Below, in pieces: positions 1 through 9,700 of a stretch of DNA of 64,000 nt. The position numbers and the translations under genes were made by a program. Each line of letters opens with the position of its first letter. The stretch's first letter is position 1. The stretch is from NCBI GenBank assembly GCA_035443885.1, contig DAOMNO010000008.1:62001-126000 (forward strand), given 5' to 3'. The DNA comes from DAOMNO01 sp035443885 (GTDB lineage: Bacteria > Planctomycetota > Phycisphaerae > Phycisphaerales > SM1A02). Below the pieces are notes generated by a model. The model had not been told where the DNA came from. It was given only the letters and a program-made list of their open reading frames with translations, and made no database searches.

Positions 1-1
1 G

Positions 2-421
2 CTGCTCTTCCCGCATTCCGGCACATTTTCCGCCAACCCGATTTCGATCACTGCGGGCCTGGCTGCGATGGAGAAGTTCGACGCTGCAGCGGCAAAGCGA
101 CTGAATGCGATGGCAGACCGCGCGGTGCAGGGCATTGAGCAGGCCATTCGCGCCACGGGTGTAACGGCGTGCATCACCGGCGCCGGGTCGATGTTCCGCG
201 TACACATGAAGGCGCAGCCGCCGCGGAACTATCGCGAGGCATACCAGAACGCTGATGAGAAGCGCCGGTTGTCGATGCTCCTGAGCCATCTCTTCGATGC
301 GGGGTGCATGCTCATCAACACCGGCAGTTGGACGCTCTCCACGCCGATGACTGATGCGGAAGTGGACACACTCGTCGCAGCGATGCGGTCCGGCTTCGAG
401 CGAATCGCCGCCGCGGGATAA
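2..421 (+). CDS. hemL: Glutamate-1-semialdehyde 2,1-aminomutase, C-terminal part (5' end outside window)
   Basis: An open frame runs from base 2 to the TAA ending at 421 with no start in the window, so only about 139 C-terminal residues are present. The visible N-terminal portion reads HSGTFSANPISITAGLAAM, matching the conserved GT.S.NP...AGLA stretch of class III PLP-dependent aminotransferases of the HemL type. It is followed by the small C-terminal domain, with GAGSMFRVHM and the closing LINTG.....S.PMTDAEVD pattern. The enzyme converts glutamate-1-semialdehyde to 5-aminolevulinate in cytosolic haem synthesis. The PLP lysine lies upstream of the window. A different class III aminotransferase cannot be fully excluded, but the C-terminal pattern favours HemL. 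Confidence 0.82.
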   Translation: MLFPHSGTFSANPISITAGLAAMEKFDAAAAKRLNAMADRAVQGIEQAIRATGVTACITGAGSMFRVHMKAQPPRNYREAYQNADEKRRLSMLLSHLFDAGCMLINTGSWTLSTPMTDAEVDTLVAAMRSGFERIAAAG

Positions 422-560
422 AGCCGACATCCCGGCGCGATCTAGCTGTACCCTGCTGCGGCTCCCACTTAACGTCCGATCCCGGGCCGGCCAAGACCCG
501 ATCGACCTCGTTTAACGCTGTTTCCACAGCACTATTTTGTTTTGCATTCTTCTCCCTTTT

Positions 561-624
561 CACCAGGGGGTCTCGCGTCGGATTGCGTGAATGGGGGTGG
601 AGCCGCGACGGCAAGCGCTCCCAG
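561..624 (+). ncRNA. Structured element A, related to element B at 811-877; possible cis-regulatory or small RNA
   Basis: Inside a 503-base stretch without a gene. It begins CACCAGGGGG, carries CGGATTGCGTGAATGGGG and then a GGAGC...GCTCC hairpin. The same order (CACCCAAGGGG, CGGACTGCGTGTATGGGG, then a GGAGAC...GTCTCC hairpin) recurs 250 bases downstream. A strong intrinsic terminator at 747-778 follows element A. I do not recognise either copy as a known riboswitch or RNA family. The duplication and paired hairpins are seen; the RNA function is inferred. Confidence 0.35.
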
Positions 625-746
625 AACGTATCTCGCCGGTTCGACCAGACAACGACCAGCCCGAAGCGCGAGCGAGGCCGTGAAAAACCTCGCGGCAATG
701 CATCTTCTGCGTGCGCAGCACACACGAATCGGTGATGCGTGAGGAG

Positions 747-778
747 GCCCGCGGCGAATACGTCGCGGGCTTTCCTTT
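747..778 (+). terminator. Intrinsic terminator downstream of element A
   Basis: GCCCGCG pairs with CGCGGGC, extended by GCG/CGT to a 10-bp stem with an AATA loop, then TTTCCTTT. It sits 326 bases after hemL and between the two related elements, so it could end a short transcript made from the 422-746 region or the hemL message. Confidence 0.65.
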
Positions 779-810
779 GCGCCGCGCACGTTTCATTTTT
801 TCTTTCACAT

Positions 811-877
811 CACCCAAGGGGAAGCCGCGCGGACTGCGTGTATGGGGCGGAGACGCGTCTCGCGGTCTCCGCTCACC
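811..877 (+). ncRNA. Structured element B in the leader of the FG-GAP/dockerin gene
   Basis: Second copy of the element at 561-624, located in the likely 5' leader of the gene starting at 925. It contains the shared core CGGACTGCGTGTATGGGG and an 8-bp hairpin (GCGGAGAC pairing with GTCTCCGC). The position close to a start codon suggests cis-regulation. The family is unrecognised. Confidence 0.35.
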
Positions 878-924
878 GAACTTTCTCCCGTTCATCAAAA
901 CGCTTTCTCTCAAGGAAAACAACC

Positions 925-2793
925 ATGTCACGCATCAACACACTCAACCTCACCTGCTCGATCTTCTCAAGCACTGTGCTTGCGTTCGCTGCCGGCGCGT
1001 TTGCCGGCGTGTGCGACAGCACGCCGCTCGCGCCCAGCGATATCGCAGCGCATGACGGCTTCGGTCACGCACTGGCCATGTCGCATAACAAGATGTTCGC
1101 CATCGTCGGCATGCCGGGCGACGACAACCAGTACGGCTTGAACGCCGGCGCTGCCTACATCTATCAGAACTTCAGCGGCTCATGGACGCAGGTGCTGAAG
1201 GTGATGCCTTCCAACCTTCAGTGGGGCGACAACTGCGGCGCTGCTGTCGATATCGACGATGACTACGCCGTCGTCGGTGCACCCCTTGCTGACGTTGCCG
1301 GTCTGAACTCCGGCCGCGTTACCGTGTATCGTCGCGGCAACCTCTTCTGGGTCGCGGATCAGTCGATCGCACCGGCAGATGGCGGTCAGAGTCACTGGTA
1401 CGGCAACGCGGTCTCCATCGGCGGCAACTTCCTTGCAGTCGGTGCGCCGTTCCATGATCTCGGCGGCAATGATTCCATCGGTCGCGTGTACCTCTACAAG
1501 CGTATCAACAACGTATGGACGCTGGACGGCACGCGCGACTTCACACCTTCCTCGCCCGCAAATGCGCAGTTCGGCGCTGCGGTGGCGGTGGCGAAGGGAC
1601 TCGGCGGCGAAGATCGCTACGCAGCGGGCGCGCCCGGCGCAACGGTCAACGGCCACGCGAATCGTGGCCGCGTGATGGTGCAGTATCGTTACAACGGCTC
1701 GCCATGGGCCTCGCCCCAGTGGCTCTCCCCCGCCGACCTCAGCGCAGGCGCACGCTTCGGCCAATCGATCGCGTTCGGCGGCGGCTATCTCTTCATCGGT
1801 GCGCCGGGCGCAACTGTCAGCGGCGTCGCGAACGCCGGCGCGGTGTACGTCTATCGCGTCTTCGTGCAGGACGGCGTGCCGTCGTACTCGCAGCTTGGCA
1901 GGATCACCGAGTTCCCCACCGCCAATCGCGAGTTCGGCTCCACCATCAGCACAAGCGGCAACGATCTCATCGTCACCGACGCCAACGGCTGGATCTACCG
2001 CATCCGCGTACAACAGGGCCAGACCCCCGCGCAGTACAAGACCGATCTCATGGGCTGCTGGAAGAGCCCGGCAGGCGTGTCGGAGAAGTTCGGCAAGGGC
2101 GGCGCAGCGTGGAGCGGCGATCAGCTTCTTGCAACTGACCCCGGCTTCGACGCACCAGGCATGACCGACGCCGGCCGCGTGCACATCTACAGCATGGGCA
2201 TCAACCCCGGCAGCACCGTGTGTGATTTCGCGCCCGTCATCAACATGGCGAACCTCAACCTTGAGCGCGTCAACTGCCACCTTGCTGCGACGGTAACCAG
2301 CGCTTCCACGTGCAACCCCGTCGGCGGCCCGGACATGTTCTACCGTCTCGAACTGCCCGCAGGCAAGTATCGCTTCACGCTGCTGTCGCCTCTCGGCCAC
2401 CCCGGCGATCTCTCTGTGCATGAGAACGCCTGCCCAGACCAGCCGAACTCGCACAACAACATCGGTTGCCTGCACCTGCTCGGCGGCCAGACCATGAAGC
2501 AGGTTACGATCGACCTCAACAACCAGCCGTACATGCTCCGCATGGCGACGTACAACAACACCAACGCAGGCCCGATGGGCATTGAGATCACACGAATCTC
2601 CTGCGATGCGGACCTCAACAACAGCGGCGCGGTCGATGTGCAGGACCTGCTCATCCTGCTCGGAAGCTGGGGCGCGTGCAGCGGCTGTGCAGCGGACCTC
2701 AACAACAGCGGCGCAGTCGATGTGCAGGACCTCTTGATCCTGCTCGGCGCCTGGGGCGCGTGCGAAGAGGCCGCAGCAGGCGGCACTCGCTGA
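925..2793 (+). CDS. Secreted FG-GAP/beta-propeller protein with C-terminal dockerin-like module
   Basis: 622 residues. The ATG at 925 is chosen because AAGGAAAAC sits just upstream and it opens a typical Sec signal peptide (MSRINTLNLT..., cleavage near AGAFAG). An upstream in-frame extension to 739 has no signal. About seven blades follow (FGHALAMS..AIVGMPG, CGAAVDID..AVVGAP, GNAVSIGG..LAVGAP, FGAAVAVA, FGQSIAFGG..FIGAPG, FGSTIS, FGKGG), the FG-GAP pattern of extracellular propellers. The last 60 residues hold two copies of DLNNSGAVDVQDLLILLG.WGAC, the dockerin-like calcium-binding repeat common in planctomycete secretomes. Probably exported; the ligand is unknown. The leader carries structured element B and an intrinsic terminator follows at 2828. 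Confidence 0.85.
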   Translation: MSRINTLNLTCSIFSSTVLAFAAGAFAGVCDSTPLAPSDIAAHDGFGHALAMSHNKMFAIVGMPGDDNQYGLNAGAAYIYQNFSGSWTQVLKVMPSNLQWGDNCGAAVDIDDDYAVVGAPLADVAGLNSGRVTVYRRGNLFWVADQSIAPADGGQSHWYGNAVSIGGNFLAVGAPFHDLGGNDSIGRVYLYKRINNVWTLDGTRDFTPSSPANAQFGAAVAVAKGLGGEDRYAAGAPGATVNGHANRGRVMVQYRYNGSPWASPQWLSPADLSAGARFGQSIAFGGGYLFIGAPGATVSGVANAGAVYVYRVFVQDGVPSYSQLGRITEFPTANREFGSTISTSGNDLIVTDANGWIYRIRVQQGQTPAQYKTDLMGCWKSPAGVSEKFGKGGAAWSGDQLLATDPGFDAPGMTDAGRVHIYSMGINPGSTVCDFAPVINMANLNLERVNCHLAATVTSASTCNPVGGPDMFYRLELPAGKYRFTLLSPLGHPGDLSVHENACPDQPNSHNNIGCLHLLGGQTMKQVTIDLNNQPYMLRMATYNNTNAGPMGIEITRISCDADLNNSGAVDVQDLLILLGSWGACSGCAADLNNSGAVDVQDLLILLGAWGACEEAAAGGTR

Positions 2794-2827
2794 GTGAACT
2801 GATTGGATGGGATTGAAGATTGAAAGA

Positions 2828-2850
2828 CCCGCGGCCCAGCCGCGGGTTTT
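2828..2850 (+). terminator. Intrinsic terminator of the FG-GAP/dockerin gene
   Basis: CCCGCGGC and GCCGCGGG form an 8-bp stem with a three-base loop, followed by TTTT, 35 bases after the stop codon at 2793. Confidence 0.8.
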
Positions 2851-2917
2851 CTCATTTGCGGGACGCGCGAAGTTTGTTTCAGTATGAACCGAAACAGCGC
2901 GGCATACTATATGGCCG

Positions 2918-3103
2918 ATGACCGCATCGCCCGTTTATCGAATCGATATGCACACCGTCGTGCAACCGCGCGCGTCAACACGTCGGTGGCTGCTGGCGCG
3001 GATCACCACGCGCAGCCGGATAGCGCTGACGATTCTTGCGGCGATTGTGCTTGCGCTGTCATCATTGAACGCGCTGGGACTGTATCACGCGTTTCTGATG
3101 TAA
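2918..3103 (+). CDS. Possible small single-pass membrane protein
   Basis: 61 codons. A basic N-terminal half is followed by one hydrophobic helix (IALTILAAIVLALSSLNALG) ending near the C-terminus. There is no clear ribosome binding site, and an in-frame ATG at 2948 is an alternative start. It lies between a terminator and the convergent lipoprotein gene. No family recognised. The hydrophobic helix is the only evidence, so this may be a chance ORF. Confidence 0.3.
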   Translation: MTASPVYRIDMHTVVQPRASTRRWLLARITTRSRIALTILAAIVLALSSLNALGLYHAFLM

Positions 3104-3136
3104 TGAGGCCTGCGCATCACGATGTGGCGTTCCCGT

Positions 3137-3769
3137 TCACCGCTTGCCGATCTGAATCGAGCGCACGCCGTCGCTTCTCACTGGCGGGGAGCCATCGGCG
3201 GGGATGAACGTGCAGCGGAGGTCCGCAGCGGTGAGCGGATAGACATCGCCGCCCGCATCCAGCAGGCTGAGTTGGAACTGGTAGCACGGCCCGTATTGCG
3301 TGCGCGCTCGCGCGCGTTCCAGCATGTCGCCCTCAACGCGCCATTGTGCGATCGGCGCGCCTTCGCCTGCGTGGCCGCGCGTGAACAGGGCGAACTCGAA
3401 CACGCCTTCCTGATGAATCGCTGTCGGATGGGGTGAGGCGAACAGCGCGACGGTGGCTTCGATCTGGTCCGGGTAGCCGTTGCCGTTTGTATCGCGCGGC
3501 TTCGCGCCCACCATGAACATCATCCGGTTCGCCTGTGCGTGGGACGGCGCGCTGGGCGCGGCGCGCGGCGTGGGCGGCAGCGGCCTGCCATCGCTTGTGA
3601 TGCGCTCTGTCTGACAGCCGACCAGCACCACAACCAGCACCATATAGAGAACGAAACGTCCAACGAGAGTGAGACGGGGCGATGGCGCGGCGTCGGTGGC
3701 GCGAAGCGGTAAAGCCGTGCGACTTGATTGAGACGTGCGGACGTATGACCTTGTGGACGTTTCTCTCAT
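3137..3769 (-). CDS. Hypothetical lipoprotein, last gene of the secretion operon; candidate secretin pilotin
   Basis: 210 residues from an ATG separated from the secretin stop codon by a single base, so the two are almost certainly co-transcribed and translationally coupled. A hydrophobic segment ends in a lipobox (VVVLVGC, Cys52), predicting lipid attachment, although the 38-residue stretch before it is unusually long for a signal peptide. After the cysteine there is a proline/alanine-rich linker, then DTNGNGYPDQIE, which resembles an acidic calcium-binding loop, and a beta-rich remainder. No family assigned. The location suggests help with targeting or stabilising the giant secretin in the outer membrane, as GspS/PilW-type pilotins do; that is inference, and the size is larger than GspS. 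Confidence 0.7.
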   Translation of the reverse strand: MRETSTRSYVRTSQSSRTALPLRATDAAPSPRLTLVGRFVLYMVLVVVLVGCQTERITSDGRPLPPTPRAAPSAPSHAQANRMMFMVGAKPRDTNGNGYPDQIEATVALFASPHPTAIHQEGVFEFALFTRGHAGEGAPIAQWRVEGDMLERARARTQYGPCYQFQLSLLDAGGDVYPLTAADLRCTFIPADGSPPVRSDGVRSIQIGKR

Positions 3770-3770
3770 C

Positions 3771-6700
3771 TCACTCCGGCTTCGTTTCATCGGCAGGGGC
3801 GGGCTTATCAAGGCGGTTGCCTTGCGCGTCGTAGAGGCCGCCGCCGCCCGGTGCGAACGAATCGTGCTCGCGCATCGAGTTCTTCAGCTTCTCAGGCAGC
3901 GTCAGGCGGTTGATCTGTCGATCGGTGATCTCGCCGACGCGAAGGCTGGCGGGGCTTTCGATCACGTGCGGCGTGAGCACGATGAGCAATTCCGTCTTGG
4001 CGGTTTCCTGCGTTTCGCTGCGGAAGAGCGCGCCGATGACGGGCAGATCGCCGAAGAACGGCACCTTGCGGTCGCGCCGCTCGAAGCGATCGGAAATCAA
4101 GCCGCCCAGCACGATCGTCTGCCCGTCGAACACGGTTACAGTCGTCTCCGCCTTGCGCTTGATAATGACCGGCGCTTCAAAGTCTTCGCTGATCTGCGTG
4201 GTGCGGCTGCTGAGACTGGAAATCTCGGGTGAAATCACCATGCGCACGAAGCCGTCCGGGTTGATTGAAGGCGTAACCTGCAGAATCACGCCCAGTTCCT
4301 TCTCCGCGGTCTGGCTCGCCAGTCGGCCGGTATCCGAGATGGTGAGCGTTTCCGGCACGCGGATGGTTTCACCCACCTGAATGCGCGCGACTTCATTGTT
4401 CGCAGCCATGACCGATGGATTGCTCAGCACCTGCAGGCGGCCCTGCGACTGCATCGCGCGGATGAGCAAGTCGAAATCGCTGGACGCCACCGCAAGGTTC
4501 GGCACACCCATGCCGGTTACAAACGCGCTGGCAAGGCCAAACCCGCCCGTGATGCTCAGGCCATCCGCCCTGCCGCTCGCGCGGAAGTCGATGCCCCAGT
4601 CATCGGTGGAATCGAGCGTTACTTCCGCCAGCATGACCTGAATGAGCACCTGCGGCGGGTCAACATCCAATCGCTGGATCATCTCCTTCACGCGCTCCAT
4701 ATAGCGCGGGCTTGCGCTCACAAGCACGGTGTTCGATTTTTCATCGCCCACGATGGTGATTTCGCGTTCCAGCAATCTCGCAGCGGAGCCGATCTGATCC
4801 GTGCCCATCGTGCTGACGAGCTTCTGCTGCTCGCGGTCGATGAACTGCGTGAGCACGCGCGAAACTTCACCCGCGACAGCGTTGCGAAGCTGATACACCA
4901 GCACTTCGCGCTCGTCCGCTTCCTGTGCGTCCAGCTCCTTCACCACGCGCTCGACAAGGTCGAGATACGTGGGTGTACCTGATACAAGCAGGCTGTTTGT
5001 GCGGCTGTCCACCGTAATGGAAAGCTGCTGCCGCTCATCCGGCACGGCGGTCAGTTCCGTGCCGCCCAGCCCGCTCATGCCACCCATATCGCCCACCGGT
5101 GCGTCGAACGCGCCTTCGCGCGGCTTGAGCACGAAAATATTGCCCTGCCTGCGAAGCGTGAACAGATCGGTCAGAATTTCCGCCATCGCGAGCGCATCGG
5201 CGTTGACAAGTTTGAAGATGCGAATGTCCTGCGAACCGGTGTTGGAGGCGTCCAGATCGCGGATCATCTGTTCGATCATTCGCATGGATTCTCGCGGAGC
5301 TGCAACGATGACCGTGTTCGTGCGCACATCCGGCGTGAGCGAGATGGATTCGCGAATCGCACCGCCCACGACCATTTCCGTGGCGAACTCATCGCCCTCG
5401 ACAGGCGCGAGGCCAGCTTCGCGGATGTACTTGAGCACCGTGGCCTGCCTGCCGCTGAGTCGCCCTGGTGCGATGCTGCGCCCGCTGAGCACGCTTTCGA
5501 TGAGGCTGACCACTTCGCGAGCGTTGGCCGACTGGAGCGGGATGAACTTCGTTTCGACGATGGTGGTCGGCTTCGCGCCGTCCAGTCGCGAAACAAGGTC
5601 TTTGATGGTTTGCACATCCTGTGGCGGGGCATTCACCAGCAGCGCGTTCAGTCGCTCATCCGCCGTGATCCGCACGGTGTTCTCGCCTCGCGTGCGGTTG
5701 GCTTCCCGCACGTGCAGATCGTTGAGCAGCGTGACCATATCCGCGGCGCGGCTGGCGCTGGTGAGCATGATGAGTTCCGTTTCACCCGTGCCGCCCTGCC
5801 CGGCCTGCGCGAGCATGCCGATCAAGCCGCGAATTACCTCGAGGTTTTCATCGGTTGCTGCGATGATGAGGCTGTTGCTGCCCATGTCCGGTTCGATGGA
5901 GACGCGATCGGACGGCGTGCGCGCTTCGCCCAGCGATTGCTGACGCTCCGCCATCAAGCGCTGCAATCGCGGCGCGAGATGCTCGGCCCTCATGCCGCCC
6001 TCAACACTGACGACATGCAACCCGATCGCGGGGTTGATCGGCGCTTCGCTCAGCTTGACGACCAGGTCCGCGATTGCAGCCAAATCTTCCGGGTTCGCCG
6101 CAACGAGAAGGCTGTTCGATCGCGGATCGGTGAGAACGAGCGGCCTCTGGCTCGCGCGAATCTCTGCGGGCTGGTCGGCGTATCGCCTTTCCATGATCTG
6201 GTTGATGGCCGCCGCAATCCGGTCAACGTTCCCCTTCATCACCGGCAGCACATTGACGAGCGAGACATCCGTCAGCGTGGACGTATCCAGATCGGATGCC
6301 AGCCGCCTGATGACCTCAAACGATTCATTGCCCGCCGCGACAATCAGGCTGTTCGTCCGCGCATCCGCAACGATGGTGGCGCGTTCAAGGTCCGCCGTCT
6401 CCGGCTGCACGCGGCGGAGCCGCTCCAATCGTGCGTCCATCAACTGCTGCACAAGCGTCGCCAGGCGCGTGGCGGATGCATTGCGCAGCTCTATGCGGCG
6501 AATCTCGCGAAGGTCCGGCGCAATCTCCGCGTCCAGCGTCTTCAGCAGCGATTCCAGCACAGCAAACGAGCGAGGGCTGGTCGTAACGATGAGCGTGTTC
6601 GTGCGCTCTTCCGCCTGCACAATGACACGATCTTCGGGGCGGATCGCCTTCGACTGCACCTGTTGATCGAACAGGCGCGTGATGGTGGTGGCCAGTCGCG

Positions 6701-9700
6701 CTGCTGAAGCGTGTTCGATGGGATAGATGCGCACGGCTGCGCTGGGTGAGGCCGCTTCGATATCAAGCATCTTCACCAGCTCGCCGACGATTTCGAGATT
6801 TACCGGCGTGCCGACGAGAACGAGCGCGTTCATCTGCGGCTCCGGGCGAATGACGAGTCGCGTCATCGGCTGGAAGACATCGGATTCGAGCACGCGCCCG
6901 CCGTCCTGCTGCTGCCGAGCCATTCGCAGGCGGCCGATCTGCCGCTGAATGGGCGTGGCCTGCGGCAGATTCGTGATGCCGTCGATGAGAATGGCCTGCA
7001 ATGTCTGTGCAAGGTCGCCTGCGTCCGCAAAGCGCAGCGGAATGACTCGAGGCTCAACCCAACCCGCTGCGATATCGGAATCCAGCCGCTTGCTGAGCAC
7101 TTCCACCAGCGCGACGGAATCTTCCTTGCCTGCGACAATGACGGTGTTCGTGCGCTCGTCAGTGGTGATGGCGATCTGCTCAATGAGAGCCTTGCCCACC
7201 ATGCCGCCGGGCAGCGCGGTGAGGTTCGTGCCCGGAATGCTGCCAAGCTGCTTCCCCTGCGTGAAGAGGTCCCGCACGATGCGGCTGAACTGCTCGGCAG
7301 CGATGTTCTGCAGCGGGAAAATCTGCACCGTAACCGCGTCCGTGATCGGCAGTTGATCGAACATCGCCACAACCTGTTCTATGGCGCGAACGTTCGACTC
7401 CGTCGAGTAGATCACCACTGCGTTGAGCTTGGTGTCTGGAATGATGCGCACGGGTCGCGTCAGGTCGAGCTTGAGGTCGCCCTCGTTCAGACCGTCGCGA
7501 CGAACCGCAAGGCGGCGGACCTGCTCCTGAATCGCGCGGGCCAAGGCGGTCTGCGATTGCTGGTTGCCGGGGGCGAGCACTTCGCTCAGGATGCGCGCGA
7601 CCGACGCTGCGTCCGCATTCTTCAGGCGGACAATGCGCATCTGCGCTTCCGCCACCGCTGCATTCGGCTCAGCATCCACCGCCTTGAGCAGGCCCACGAT
7701 CAACTCGCGATCCGCGGGGCTGGCGACAATGATGAGCGCGCTGCGGCCCTGCAGCACGGAGACTTTGATCGGCTCGGAGACGATGCGCGAGATCGAGTCT
7801 TCCGGCTGCGACTGATGCAGACCGATGGATTCGATGACTGATTTTGCTGCGTCCGGCGAGATGTTTTCGAGTTCGATGATGAAGATGGCCTGATTCACGC
7901 CGACGCCCGGGCCGGGGTACATGGCGTCAAGCTGCCTGGCGGTTTCTTCGATCTCGCGATACATCGAACCGGTAGACGCGATGACGAGGCTGTTGCCTCG
8001 CGGGTCGGTCTGAATCGACAGCGGCTGGTTGGTCTGCTGCGCCTTGCGGGTGAAGGCTTCGCGGATCGCGCTCGCCACGCGCGCTGCGGGCGCATTCGTA
8101 AGCTGCAGGATGCGCACCGTCATGCCCTGCTCAGACGCCTGCTGCTGGAGAGCTTCCGCAAGGGCTTTGATCTGGCGAAACTCGTCTTCTTCCGCGCGGA
8201 CGATGATGGTGTTGGAAGCCGTATCGCCCACGATGACGAGGCTCTTGCCCGCGCTGCCGCCACGCGCACTGCCGGTGCGCGCGGTCTGCTCGTACAGACG
8301 ACTGAGCGACTGCGCAAGCGATGTGGGATCGCCGGACGTGATCGGAATCAACTGCGGCGGCGGGAGCTTGGCAAAATCCGCCACGTCAAGCTGCTCGACG
8401 ATCTGCTCGATCTTGCGCACGTTCTGGCGCGATGCAGAAATAATGACAGAGTTCGTGAGCGGCTCCGCGCTGGCTCGCACCCATTCATCCGACTCCACCA
8501 GCACAGTGGGGCCGACGCTGTCGCGGCGGTCATCATCGCGCCCCTGCGGGCGGCGCATGTCCGCGGCGCGTGCGGCACTGCCCCGCTCAATCGTGCCCTG
8601 GAAGGCTTCATTGATCGCCCGAGCGACAGAGACGGAATCCGCATACATCAACGGCAGGACACGAAGCTGCAACGATGAATCGTACTCTTCGCTGTCCAGC
8701 TCCTTCAGCAGGCTGCGGATGCCTTCCCACTCGTTGGCGTCTGCGGAGATGACGAGCGAGTTCGTCGCGGGGTCTGCAACAATGCGCACATTCCGCTTGC
8801 CGGGCGTATCCGCTTCAAGGGCCATCGGGCCATAAAAGACGGAGAGAGCTTCCTGAATCTTCTGCGCTTCGGCGAACTGCATGGGCACGAAGTCCGTGAT
8901 GCGCTGCCTCTGCGAGGGCTTGTCCATCTCGCTGATGATCTTGTTGATCTGTTCGAACTGATCGACCGTCGCGCCGATGATGAGCTGATTCTCGAAGCGG
9001 TTGTAGTCGATGCGAGGCATCGGTTCGCCCGCCGGCAGTGCACGTGAAACCTGCTGAAGCGTGAAGCGAACATCATCCGCCAGCGCGTGCTCAAGCTGAA
9101 TGATGCGGTACTCCACCGGATTCACGGTGGGCACGGTGTCGATCTTGCGGATGAGCGACTCAATGACGGGGAAGCTTTCCGCGGTCGCGGTAACGATCAG
9201 CGTATTCGATCGACGGTCCGCGACGATGCGAGCTTTGACCTCAACAGCGCGATGCGCTTCACCGGCTTCGTCATCTTCCAGCCGAATCGTGATGCCCCGG
9301 CCGGGCGTGCGGCCGCGATCATCAAGCTGCAACGTCTGACCGAGCAGCCGCTGGGCTTCTTCCGCCCGCGCGCCTTCAAGCGAATAAGTGCGGATGATGG
9401 TTTCATCGCTTGCCGCTGCGGTATCGAGCCGTTCAATAAGCGCTTTCACCTGGCCGAACTGCATCTGCGGCGCGTTGACGATGATGCTGTTGGTGCGCAC
9501 GTCAGCGGTGATGGCAACACCCTGCGCGGCGCCGCCCGTCCTGCGGGTGAACTGCTCGCGCACGATGCGAGCGATTTCCATCGCCTGCGCGTCCTGCAGC
9601 GCGATGATTTCAATGACACGGTCGCCTGAAACATCCGCCTGATCCAGGCGCGAAAGCAGATCGCGGATGGTGAGCAGGTCTTCAGGCGACGCGGAGACGA

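Noticed and set aside
630..665. GGTTCGACC as the T arm of a tRNA or tmRNA
   Set aside because: No matching acceptor, D or anticodon stems around it.
561..900. Elements A and B as a known riboswitch (c-di-GMP, cobalamin, SAM, TPP) or as RNase P, tmRNA or SRP RNA
   Set aside because: Diagnostic conserved cores of those RNAs could not be found in either copy.
739..924. N-terminal extension of the FG-GAP protein (ORF opening at 739)
   Set aside because: The extension covers structured element B and lacks a signal peptide; the ATG at 925 has a ribosome site and a clean signal peptide.
1180..2475. 431-codon minus-strand ORF under the FG-GAP gene
   Set aside because: Antisense shadow of a well-supported coding region with codon-bias artefact composition.
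2884..3207. 107-codon plus-strand ORF overlapping the lipoprotein gene end
   Set aside because: Low-complexity Arg/Ala/Ser composition, overlaps the better supported minus-strand gene, no motif.
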